Positions 1-7,265 of a stretch of DNA of 64,000 nucleotides are shown here, in pieces. Location of the stretch: positions 62,001-126,000 of the forward strand of contig NZ_JAFCGY010000013.1 in NCBI RefSeq assembly GCF_016836705.1, read 5' to 3'. Under the pieces are notes generated by a model. The model had not been told where the DNA came from. It worked only from the letters and a program-made list of their open reading frames with translations, and made no database searches. Source of the DNA: Mesorhizobium caraganae. GTDB taxonomy: Bacteria; Pseudomonadota; Alphaproteobacteria; Rhizobiales; Rhizobiaceae. Position 1 is the stretch's first letter. Each line of letters starts with the position of its first letter. The position numbers and the translations under genes were made by a program.

Positions 1-76
1 CGTCGGTGATCTCGGCAAGATGCATAGCTTCCTTGTCCGAGAGGCGATTGTCTTTCTTGCCTTGCTTGGTGGCCAT
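1..76 (-). CDS. Partial small Lys/Asp-rich protein, stress-type promoter
   Basis: An ATG at 76 opens a frame that leaves the window after 25 residues: it starts MATKQGKKDNRLSDKEAMHL and is charged and soluble, with no signal peptide. A GGAG-like ribosome site lies just upstream. A perfect GGAAC-N16-CGTT motif lies 30 bases before the start, which suggests general-stress (EcfG) control. I do not recognise the family. It diverges from purL. The C-terminus is outside the window, so the length is unknown. Confidence 0.6.
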   Translation of the reverse strand, partial: MATKQGKKDNRLSDKEAMHLAEITD

Positions 77-105
77 ATCCAGATCTCCTGATTGATTGGA
101 GACCT

Positions 106-130
106 AACGGCCGGAATGCCATAGCGTTCC
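106..130 (-). promoter_or_regulatory. Candidate EcfG (general stress sigma) promoter
   Basis: On the minus strand GGAAC (130-126) is followed by exactly 16 bases and CGTT (109-106). This matches the GGAAC-N16/17-CGTT consensus of the EcfG/RpoE2 general stress sigma factors of Rhizobiales. It points at the left-edge gene, with about 30 bases from the -10 to the ATG. Confidence 0.65.
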
Positions 131-264
131 CCGACGGGCTCCGCTGCCCCCTCGCCTTGTGGCTTTCCGGCGTTTTTCGTCGGCGGATGGGGTGTATCAC
201 GCCAAAGCTTGCGTTAAGAGGGGACTCAGAAATCCCCCTCTCCCATGGATACCAATCGCTGCCC

Positions 265-2496
265 ATGACCATTTCCAATTCCGTGCCAATCACTCCGGAA
301 CTCATTGCCGCGCACGGGCTGAAGCCCGACGAATACCAGCGCATCCTCGATCTGGTCGGGCGCGAGCCGAGCTTTACCGAACTCGGCATCTTCTCGGCGA
401 TGTGGAACGAACACTGCTCCTATAAATCCTCGAAGAAATGGCTGCGCACGCTGCCCACCACCGGGCCGCAGGTCATCCAGGGTCCCGGCGAGAATGCCGG
501 CGTAGTCGATATCGGCGACGGCGACTGCGTCGTCTTCAAGATGGAGAGCCATAACCACCCCTCCTACATCGAGCCCTATCAAGGTGCGGCGACCGGCGTC
601 GGCGGCATTCTGCGCGACGTCTTCACCATGGGCGCGCGGCCGATCGCGGCGATGAACGCACTGCGCTTCGGCGCGCCCGACCATCCCAAGACGCGACATC
701 TGGTCTCCGGCGTGGTTTCCGGCGTCGGCGGCTACGGCAATGCCTTCGGCGTCCCGACGGTTGGCGGCGAGGTCAATTTCGACGCTCGCTACAACGGCAA
801 CATCCTGGTCAACGCCTTTGCCGCCGGCCTTGCCAAGACCGATGCGATCTTCCTGTCGGAAGCCAAGGGGGTCGGCCTGCCGGTCGTCTATCTCGGCGCC
901 AAGACCGGACGCGATGGCGTCGGCGGCGCCACCATGGCCTCGGCCGAATTCGACGACAAGATCGACGAGAAGCGCCCGACCGTGCAGGTCGGCGATCCCT
1001 TCACCGAAAAGTGCCTGCTCGAGGCCTGCCTGGAGCTGATGGCATCGGGTGCCGTCATCGCCATCCAGGACATGGGTGCGGCCGGCCTCACCTGCTCGGC
1101 GGTCGAAATGGGCGCCAAGGGCGACCTCGGCATCGAACTTCAGCTCGACCAGGTGCCGGTGCGCGAAGAGCGCATGAGCGCCTATGAGATGATGCTCTCG
1201 GAAAGCCAGGAGCGCATGCTGATGGTGCTGCGCCCCGAGAAGGAAAAGGAAGCCGAAGCGATCTTCCACAAATGGGGCCTCGACTTCGCCATCGTCGGCA
1301 AGACCACCGACGATCTGCGCTTCCGCGTCATCCACCAGGGCGACGAGGTCGCCAATCTGCCGATCAAGGACCTTGGCGACAAGGCGCCGGAATATGACCG
1401 CCCCTGGGTCGAGCCGAAGAAGCCGGCGGCATTGGCGGCCGGCGATGCGCCGAAGGCCGATGTCGCCGACGCGCTGCTGAAGCTGCTCGGCGGGCCGGAT
1501 TTGTCGTCGCGGCGCTGGGTGTGGGAGCAGTATGATACGTTGATCCAGGGCAATTCGCTGCAACTGCCGGGCGGCGACGCCGGCGTGGTGCGCGTCGAAG
1601 GCCATCCGACCAAGGCGCTTGCCTTCTCCTCCGACGTCACACCGCGCTATTGCGAGGCCGACCCCTATGAGGGCGGTAAGCAGGCGGTGGCCGAATGCTG
1701 GCGCAACCTGACCGCCACCGGCGCGCTGCCGCTGGCGGCGACCGACAACCTCAATTTCGGCAATCCGGAGCGGCCGGAGATCATGGGTCAGCTGGTCGGC
1801 GCGGTGAAAGGCATTGGCGATGCCTGCCGCGCGCTCGGCTTCCCGATCGTGTCGGGCAATGTCTCGCTCTACAACGAGACCAACGGCCAGGGCATCCTGC
1901 CGACGCCGACCATAGGCGGCGTCGGGCTGATCGCCGACTGGTCGAAGATGACGCGCATCGGCTTTGCCGCCGAGGGCCAGATGATCGTGCTGGTCGGCGC
2001 GCCGGCGACATGGGGCAGCCATCTCGGCCAGTCCGCCTATTTCAGAGACATTCATGGCCGTACCGACGGCCCACCGCCGCCGGTCGACCTCGCGCATGAG
2101 AAGCGTGTCGGCGACCATGTGCGCGCCCTGATCGCGTCGGGCGTGGTGACTGCCGCGCATGACCTTTCGGATGGCGGCCTCGCCGTGGCGCTGGCCGAAA
2201 TGGCGATGGCGTCCGGCATCGGCGCCACCATTCCGGGCCTTGCCGGCACCGACCCGATCCCGGTCTGGTTCGGCGAGGACCAGGGCCGCTATCTCCTGAC
2301 GCTGTCGCTGGATCCGCAGAGCAAGGAATGGGACGCCATCCGCGAGGAGCAGAGCAAGCTCGGCATTTTTGCGCCATGGATCGGCTCGACCGGTGGCAGC
2401 GCGCTGAAGCTCGGCGATGCCAGGGCGATCCCGGTCAGCGAATTGACCGCCGCCCATGAAGGCTGGTTCCCGCGCTTCATGGACAAGGCCAGTTGA
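265..2496 (+). CDS. purL: Phosphoribosylformylglycinamidine synthase II
   Basis: Catalyses the fourth step of de novo purine synthesis: ATP-dependent amidation of FGAR to FGAM in the cytoplasm, with PurQ supplying ammonia and PurS bridging. This is the short PurL of 743 residues, the usual length in rhizobia, so separate purS and purQ genes are expected elsewhere. Visible motifs are WNEHCSYKSSK at about residue 48 (H50) and ESHNHPS at 94-100, with the repeated ATP-grasp-like AIRS domains after them. The start was set at ATG 265 (MTISNSVPIT) because it gives the family length. The frame stays open upstream to 157, and no strong Shine-Dalgarno is visible. A membrane-protein gene overlaps the stop by 4 bases. 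Confidence 0.97.
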   Translation: MTISNSVPITPELIAAHGLKPDEYQRILDLVGREPSFTELGIFSAMWNEHCSYKSSKKWLRTLPTTGPQVIQGPGENAGVVDIGDGDCVVFKMESHNHPSYIEPYQGAATGVGGILRDVFTMGARPIAAMNALRFGAPDHPKTRHLVSGVVSGVGGYGNAFGVPTVGGEVNFDARYNGNILVNAFAAGLAKTDAIFLSEAKGVGLPVVYLGAKTGRDGVGGATMASAEFDDKIDEKRPTVQVGDPFTEKCLLEACLELMASGAVIAIQDMGAAGLTCSAVEMGAKGDLGIELQLDQVPVREERMSAYEMMLSESQERMLMVLRPEKEKEAEAIFHKWGLDFAIVGKTTDDLRFRVIHQGDEVANLPIKDLGDKAPEYDRPWVEPKKPAALAAGDAPKADVADALLKLLGGPDLSSRRWVWEQYDTLIQGNSLQLPGGDAGVVRVEGHPTKALAFSSDVTPRYCEADPYEGGKQAVAECWRNLTATGALPLAATDNLNFGNPERPEIMGQLVGAVKGIGDACRALGFPIVSGNVSLYNETNGQGILPTPTIGGVGLIADWSKMTRIGFAAEGQMIVLVGAPATWGSHLGQSAYFRDIHGRTDGPPPPVDLAHEKRVGDHVRALIASGVVTAAHDLSDGGLAVALAEMAMASGIGATIPGLAGTDPIPVWFGEDQGRYLLTLSLDPQSKEWDAIREEQSKLGIFAPWIGSTGGSALKLGDARAIPVSELTAAHEGWFPRFMDKAS

Positions 2497-3017
2497 GCAG
2501 ACTGGCTGCCCGGACGCTGATCGCTGTCGTCTTCTGGCCGTCGCTGTTCTTCTTCTGGTTCCTCGGCCCGTTCGTCTTTTTCCTGCTGTCGACGACCTCA
2601 AGCGAGGTCTGTCCGCTGCTGGAAAGACGCGAGCAATTCCTTGAGGCGGCCAATGGCGCGCTTCCGATGCTGGTCCTGCAGAACCTCCTTTATGCGGTTC
2701 CGATCATCTGCCTGGTGCTTTGGATCCGGCTTTTGCCGGACCCGGCGCGAGCAAGACATGTTGTCACCTGCATCAAGCTTTTTATTGTTGCAGTGGTCAT
2801 AGGGGCGCTGTGGGAATATGGCTCGTCGCTGGCCTGCGACGGCTACGGCCAGCCATTCTTCTCGCCATTGTGGCAGATGACCAGCTATCTCCCCCTCGTC
2901 AGCCTGGTGATCAACATTCCGCTCTATGTCCTGACCTTCAGCCTTGGCCGGGGGTTCTCGACGCGCGACGACATCACCGAGGATGGTGTGGTCCACCCGC
3001 GGCAGGATGGCCCGTAG
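2493..3017 (+). CDS. Small integral membrane protein, unknown function
   Basis: A 174-residue protein starting at a TTG that overlaps the purL stop (TTGA), so it is probably translationally coupled to purL. Four hydrophobic segments are visible at roughly residues 9-32, 57-81, 89-108 and 125-149, with short charged loops and a polar C-terminus (DDITEDG). No catalytic motif or known family is recognised. The purL link may be positional only. An ATG at about residue 59 is the only internal alternative and would remove the first membrane segment, so the TTG is preferred. Confidence 0.6.
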   Translation: MSRLAARTLIAVVFWPSLFFFWFLGPFVFFLLSTTSSEVCPLLERREQFLEAANGALPMLVLQNLLYAVPIICLVLWIRLLPDPARARHVVTCIKLFIVAVVIGALWEYGSSLACDGYGQPFFSPLWQMTSYLPLVSLVINIPLYVLTFSLGRGFSTRDDITEDGVVHPRQDGP

Positions 3018-3128
3018 GTTCTGCGTTGATGGACAGGACGGCTTCAATCCGAGCCGGAAAGGCTTTAGGCTTACGCCCGAGTCACATCGTACAAGCTGCC
3101 TAGCCGCCGCCCAGAACAGGATTTTGCC

Positions 3129-3362
3129 ATGGCAATGGATGCCCACGACATCGAAAAACTGATCAAGGCCGGCATTCCGGACGCCAAGGTGACGATCCGC
3201 GACCTCGCCGGCGACGGCGATCACTATGCGGCCGAGGTGGTGGCCGAAAGCTTCCGGGGAAAGAGTCGCGTCCAGCAGCATCAGATGGTCTATGACGCGC
3301 TGAAGGGCAATATGGGCGGCGTGCTGCACGCGCTGGCCCTGCAGACCAGCGTGCCGGACTGA
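3129..3362 (+). CDS. bolA: BolA-family Fe-S cluster protein
   Basis: A 77-residue stand-alone BolA domain. It shows the central VAESFRGKSRVQQHQMVYDAL block and the conserved C-terminal HALAL. BolA proteins form [2Fe-2S]-bridged heterodimers with CGFS monothiol glutaredoxins and take part in Fe-S trafficking or iron sensing. The likely partner, the CGFS glutaredoxin, lies 3.4 kb downstream on the same strand. The two are often adjacent in related genomes, and here an antisense cassette sits between them. The ATG at 3129 gives the standard short BolA length. Confidence 0.93.
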   Translation: MAMDAHDIEKLIKAGIPDAKVTIRDLAGDGDHYAAEVVAESFRGKSRVQQHQMVYDALKGNMGGVLHALALQTSVPD

Positions 3363-3381
3363 ACTTCCCGGCCGGCGCGGC

Positions 3382-4581
3382 TCAGATCTTCACCAGCATC
3401 GCCGTGAGGTACATGAAGCCAACACCGGTCGCCAATCCGGCCATCGCACCCGGCGCGAACACTGCGCGTGTGCCGTCGGCCCGCTGACGCATCTGCATCG
3501 ACACGAGTTCGACGATCACTTGCAGGATTGCTCCCGCGCCGACCGCCAGCGCCAGCGCCGACCATTGCGGGGCATAAGCAAGGCTGCCGATCCATAGGCC
3601 GACGACCGCTGGCCCGCCCGCGAGCAGCGTCAGCGCGGCGAAGGTCCGCAATGGCGGGCGCTGCTTCAGGATCGGGGCGGCAATGCCTATGCCCTCGGTG
3701 ATGTTGTGCAATGTGAAGCCGAGCACGAGGAAGGTGCCCAGCCCCGCCGCACCCGAAGCGAAGGCGGCGCCAATGGCCAGCCCTTCGCCCAGATTGTGCA
3801 GGCCGATGCCGAGCGCGATGAAGGTGGCGAGAGCCAGACCGGTTGGTGTCCCGCTCCGCCGGCCCGCCGCCATCAGCAGCAGAAAACTGGCGGCGGCGGC
3901 AAGCACGATCATTGTCGATCCCTGGAACAGGGCGGCTGCCTCGCCGGCCAGTTCGAACGCGTCCTCCAGCGCATCGACGAACAGGAAGGCGAGCAGCCCG
4001 ACGGTCAGCGACAGCAGAAAGTCCATGCCGGCCTGCCCCACGCCACGAAGCGCTGGGTAGAACATGAGGCCGATCGCCACGGGCAGGATGCCGACGAAGG
4101 CGCCAAGCACCGCCTGCGCGACGAAGCTCAGCGAATCGCGCGTCGGCGTCGGCACGGCGACGGCGATCTCGTGCCCGAACGTCGTGCCGGTGCTGGTCAC
4201 GACGTTGATCGCATGGGCCTCCCCCAGCACCCAGGGATACGGCAGACTGATCCACGCCGTGGCGCCGCGCGCGATCGGACCCGGCGGATCCTGCGTGAAC
4301 TGCCAGTAGGCATCGTCGACCTGGACCTGCGCGACGGTCATCGGTTCCGACCCGCCGGCCCGGACGAGAACCCGGATGCCGTCGGCCCCCAGGATCGTCC
4401 GCTCGAAGGTGAGGTTCTCGACCGGCGGCGCACCGTTGCGGAAGTTCGACAGCAGGTCCGAGGAGACCAGCCAGACGATCGCCAGCCCAAGCACGGCCAG
4501 CGGCAACGCGATCCAGGCCAGATAGGCCCAGCTTGAGCGGTTGGCGCGTGTTTCGGCGGAAGGCTGGCTCAGATCGGTCAC
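3382..4581 (-). CDS. ZIP-family metal transporter with periplasmic insert
   Basis: A 399-residue integral membrane protein. The ZIP core (from about residue 153) carries both metal-binding helices: HNLGEGLAIG (H262, N263, E266) and HNITEGIGIAAP (H292, N293, E296). An unusual N-terminal part precedes it: one membrane anchor (about 18-40), then about 110 mostly beta-type residues (about 45-150) that should face the periplasm. The GTG at 4581 is preferred because GGAGG lies 7 bases upstream and it overlaps the oxidase stop by 4 bases (GTGA), which implies translational coupling. The likely role is import of a divalent metal (Zn, Fe or Mn) handled with the partner oxidase. The metal is not predictable from sequence. 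Confidence 0.85.
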   Translation of the reverse strand: MTDLSQPSAETRANRSSWAYLAWIALPLAVLGLAIVWLVSSDLLSNFRNGAPPVENLTFERTILGADGIRVLVRAGGSEPMTVAQVQVDDAYWQFTQDPPGPIARGATAWISLPYPWVLGEAHAINVVTSTGTTFGHEIAVAVPTPTRDSLSFVAQAVLGAFVGILPVAIGLMFYPALRGVGQAGMDFLLSLTVGLLAFLFVDALEDAFELAGEAAALFQGSTMIVLAAAASFLLLMAAGRRSGTPTGLALATFIALGIGLHNLGEGLAIGAAFASGAAGLGTFLVLGFTLHNITEGIGIAAPILKQRPPLRTFAALTLLAGGPAVVGLWIGSLAYAPQWSALALAVGAGAILQVIVELVSMQMRQRADGTRAVFAPGAMAGLATGVGFMYLTAMLVKI

Positions 4582-5705
4582 GACACGGCCTCCACGACGT
4601 CGAACATGCCGGACCAACCGAGTTCGGTGAATTCCGACTGGTGGGGATGGAACATGTAGAGGCCCGGTTCGTGCTCCCGGAAATGGAATTCGAGGATGCC
4701 GCGCTCAGCCTGGCACTGGGTGATCAGGTCGACGGTCTTGAGCGTGGGGGTGAGCGTCGTGCCCTGATTGTAGTAGTCGAAGAAATTGGCATGCAGGTGG
4801 AAGGAATTGATCGGATCGAACTCGACGACGTTGACGAGATAGATGCGGACGGGCGTGTCCTTCAGCACCCGGATCGGCTTTTTCGCATAGGCGTGGGCGA
4901 CGGTGTTGACGGCGTAGACCTCGTTCTCGTTGTCGAAGTTGGTGTCGAAGGCATTCATGACCATGACGAATTCCTGCCAGCCGGCATTCTCGGGCGTGCC
5001 GAGCAGGCGCGAGCGGGCGACCGCCTCGTGCTCCGGATGCCGGGCCGGATCGGGATCGATCACGAAGGCGCCGTACATGCCCTTCTGGATGTGCCGCTTC
5101 AGCGGCAGCGCGTGGCAGTGGTAGAGATGACAGCCGAACGGCCTGGCATCGAACTCGTAGACGAACTCCTCGCCTGGCCCGATCGGGCCGGCGCCGGGGA
5201 CGCCATCCATGCGCGCGGCATGAATGCCGTGAAAATGCATCGAATGCGGGTGCGAGCCCTGGTTGCGGAAGACGATCTTCAGGCGCTCGCCTTCGGTCGC
5301 GCGTAAGGTCGGTCCCGGCACGCGGCCATTGTAGGTCCATGCTGGAAACATGATGCCGGGCGCGATCTCGATCTCCTTGTCCTCGGCCGTGACCTCGAAA
5401 GTGCGAAGCGTCCGCCCGTCCGGCAGCGTCGACACCGTCCCGGTGTCCCAATCGGTGAGCAGTTTGGATGGATCGAAGCCGTTGCGCGCGTCGTCGACCT
5501 CGCCGACCGTGATCATCGCGCCATGGGCCGACAGATGCGCTGGCGGCGCTTCAGCGGCTGCCTGAGGCATCTCGTGGCCGGCGTGGCTTGTCTGCCCGCG
5601 AGCGGCACTTGCCGCGACCGCAGTGCCGCCGGCAGCCATAAGGCCACCGGCCAGAAGCAGCCTTCGATCGAGCTTTCGCTCCAGCAAGGATTTCGTCTCG
5701 CTCAT
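4578..5705 (-). CDS. Exported two-domain multicopper oxidase
   Basis: A 375-residue periplasmic oxidase. The N-terminus (DRRLLLAGGLMAAGGTAVAA) resembles a Tat signal, followed by a His/Met/Ala-rich linker (40-62). Copper ligands are visible as HPHSMHFHG (152-160), HLYHCHALPLKRHIQKGM (193-210, with C197, H205 and M210 as the type 1 set), SFHLHANFF (301-309) and MFHPHQSEFTELGW (351-364). Two cupredoxin domains with type 1 ligands in the first recall NirK-like and two-domain laccase-type enzymes. The substrate is unknown; metal oxidation (Mn, Fe or Cu) is an inference from coupling to the ZIP gene. The start ATG has GGAGGG 8 bases upstream. Confidence 0.88.
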   Translation of the reverse strand: MSETKSLLERKLDRRLLLAGGLMAAGGTAVAASAARGQTSHAGHEMPQAAAEAPPAHLSAHGAMITVGEVDDARNGFDPSKLLTDWDTGTVSTLPDGRTLRTFEVTAEDKEIEIAPGIMFPAWTYNGRVPGPTLRATEGERLKIVFRNQGSHPHSMHFHGIHAARMDGVPGAGPIGPGEEFVYEFDARPFGCHLYHCHALPLKRHIQKGMYGAFVIDPDPARHPEHEAVARSRLLGTPENAGWQEFVMVMNAFDTNFDNENEVYAVNTVAHAYAKKPIRVLKDTPVRIYLVNVVEFDPINSFHLHANFFDYYNQGTTLTPTLKTVDLITQCQAERGILEFHFREHEPGLYMFHPHQSEFTELGWSGMFDVVEAVS

Positions 5706-5753
5706 GCCTGCATCCCTCCATATGCCAGCCAGAATAGCGTATGCTTCAAGATT

Positions 5754-5765
5754 TAGCTATAGCTA
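5754..5765. promoter_or_regulatory. 12-bp perfect palindrome upstream of oxidase-ZIP operon
   Basis: TAGCTATAGCTA is a perfect palindrome in an AT-rich island 49 bases upstream of the oxidase start, in the gap to the next minus-strand gene. It is a candidate operator or promoter element for the oxidase-ZIP operon. No known regulator consensus was assigned. Confidence 0.35.
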
Positions 5766-5823
5766 TATTCCGGAGAGCGGCCGATCGATGACGAACAGGT
5801 AGGCGAAGGTCTTCTTTGGGAAG

Positions 5824-6636
5824 CTACTCGGTTGCAGGCTTCTTCGCCGAGACCGAGATGATCGGCCCCGCCGGATATTTCCCGCCGACGATCATCCTTT
5901 TGCCGTCCGATAGCGCCGAGACCGCACCGTCGAGGAACAGTGCATTGCGGCATTGAAGCGCATCGCGGAACAGCCGCGCGAAGCTGCCGAAGCTCACTTC
6001 CGAGCGCGAGATCACCAGCATGACGGTGTTTTCATCGCTCACGCCGACACCATTCCTGATGTAACGCGAGGTGCCATTGGCCTCGAAGCGCGGATGAAGT
6101 GCGCCATCGATCACCAGCATCGGGCCGGACTGCGTGGCGAAAGCGACGTCAGGCCTAGCGGCGGCATAGGCGCTGCTCTCCATGATGGCGGCCTTGCCGT
6201 CCTTGCCCAACAAAAAGACGCCGTTCGGTTTCAGGAAGAAATTGCCTTCGCCGTCGGCAAGGTTGAGCGGCGATTTTTCGCTGCCGTTCTCGACCAGCAG
6301 GCCGACCGGCGACAAATCCTGGTGATACATGCCGCCATTCATGGCGAGCAGCACCGGCCTGCCCTCGCCGGCAACCGCCTTGTCAAAGGCCTCCAGCGAG
6401 CCGAAGGGCTTGCCGTCGGCATCAGCATGGAAAACTCCAATGCTGTCGGCTCGAAGATCGATCTCGCAGACGACATAGGTCACCGCCTCGAAAGCGACAT
6501 TCCGACAGGGTGCGGGCAATTCGCCGCCGACAACCAGCGGTGGCGGCGGCTCCGGGCGTCTCGGCCACCAGATAATGGCTGTCGCCGCCACCAGGATGGC
6601 GATCAGAAGGGCGGCGCCATGTCGTTTTTTCATCAT
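5824..6636 (-). CDS. Phosphodiester glycosidase-family (NAGPA/DUF2233) exported protein
   Basis: About 270 residues, with a basic start and a single hydrophobic N-terminal segment (signal or anchor, MMKKRHGAALLIAILVAATA) followed by a Pro-rich stretch. The rest fits the phosphodiester glycosidase fold (NAGPA, DUF2233): AMNGGMYHQDLSPVGL, FATQSGPMLVIDG, RNGVGV and the C-terminal CRNALFLDGAVSAL are family hallmarks. Bacterial members are thought to cleave sugar phosphodiesters at the envelope; the substrate here is unknown. A start at 6636 or 6633 (ATGATG after GGAAG) is favoured over the upstream in-frame ATG at 6696, which would place 20 residues before the signal segment. Confidence 0.8.
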   Translation of the reverse strand: MMKKRHGAALLIAILVAATAIIWWPRRPEPPPPLVVGGELPAPCRNVAFEAVTYVVCEIDLRADSIGVFHADADGKPFGSLEAFDKAVAGEGRPVLLAMNGGMYHQDLSPVGLLVENGSEKSPLNLADGEGNFFLKPNGVFLLGKDGKAAIMESSAYAAARPDVAFATQSGPMLVIDGALHPRFEANGTSRYIRNGVGVSDENTVMLVISRSEVSFGSFARLFRDALQCRNALFLDGAVSALSDGKRMIVGGKYPAGPIISVSAKKPATE

Positions 6637-6796
6637 CTTCCGGAGGCTGCAATCGGGCGGGATGCTTGGCCCAAGACAGGCGATCCTTTGCGCCATTTCC
6701 GCGGCAGCGGCGCAAACATCTTGTTTCGGCCCATCTATGGGTTTATTTGATGGCTATGCTTCGAGCCTGACTCCCACAGGCGTGAAAGGATATTCC

Positions 6797-7132
6797 ATGA
6801 GCGGCATCAACGACTACATCGACAGCGAAGTGAAGGGTAACGACGTCGTCCTTTTCATGAAGGGCACGCCCGGTTTTCCGCAGTGCGGGTTTTCCGGCCA
6901 GGTGGTCCAGATCCTCGATTACATCGGCGCCGACTATAAGGGCGTCGACGTGCTGACCTCGGCCGAACTTCGCCAGGGCATCAAGGAATACTCGAACTGG
7001 CCGACGATCCCGCAGCTCTACGTCAAGGGCGAATTCGTCGGTGGTTGCGACATCATCCGCGAAATGTTCCAGGCGGGCGAACTGCAGACGTTCCTCGTCG
7101 AAAAGGGCATCAGCGTCAAAGCTCCCGCCTGA
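6797..7132 (+). CDS. grxD: CGFS monothiol glutaredoxin (Grx4 type)
   Basis: A 111-residue glutaredoxin with the single active Cys in QCGFSG (C30), the glutathione-binding WPTIPQLYVKGEFVGGCDI block and the usual Grx4 length. CGFS glutaredoxins carry and transfer [2Fe-2S] clusters rather than reduce disulfides, and pair with BolA proteins. bolA lies upstream on the same strand, and the complete suf operon is 21 kb away. The start ATG is set by AAAGGA at 6785-6790. A 24-base perfect palindrome follows the gene. Confidence 0.95.
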   Translation: MSGINDYIDSEVKGNDVVLFMKGTPGFPQCGFSGQVVQILDYIGADYKGVDVLTSAELRQGIKEYSNWPTIPQLYVKGEFVGGCDIIREMFQAGELQTFLVEKGISVKAPA

Positions 7133-7217
7133 TTCTGGGGCGCCTGATTCTGGTTTGAGACCGGGGCAGGCCCGCCTCGGCAACATGTTACCTCCCCTTG
7201 GTGGGTGAGGGCGAACC

Positions 7218-7241
7218 TATGCGCCGGCATGCCGGCGCATA
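7218..7241. terminator. 24-bp perfect palindrome after grxD
   Basis: A perfect palindrome runs 7218-7241, centred at 7229/7230, with a core rich in GCCGGC. The following bases are ATTCGTTTT. In RNA it forms a strong stem with a short T-tract, so it may terminate grxD transcripts. Perfect symmetry with no loop also allows a protein operator for the efflux gene that begins just after it. Confidence 0.5.
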
Positions 7242-7265
7242 TTCGTTTTGAAGATCGGACCCGCC

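Noticed and set aside
226..2601. A 791-codon minus-strand open frame across purL
   Set aside because: It is antisense to a purL gene with all its motifs; the long frame is an effect of GC-rich codon use.
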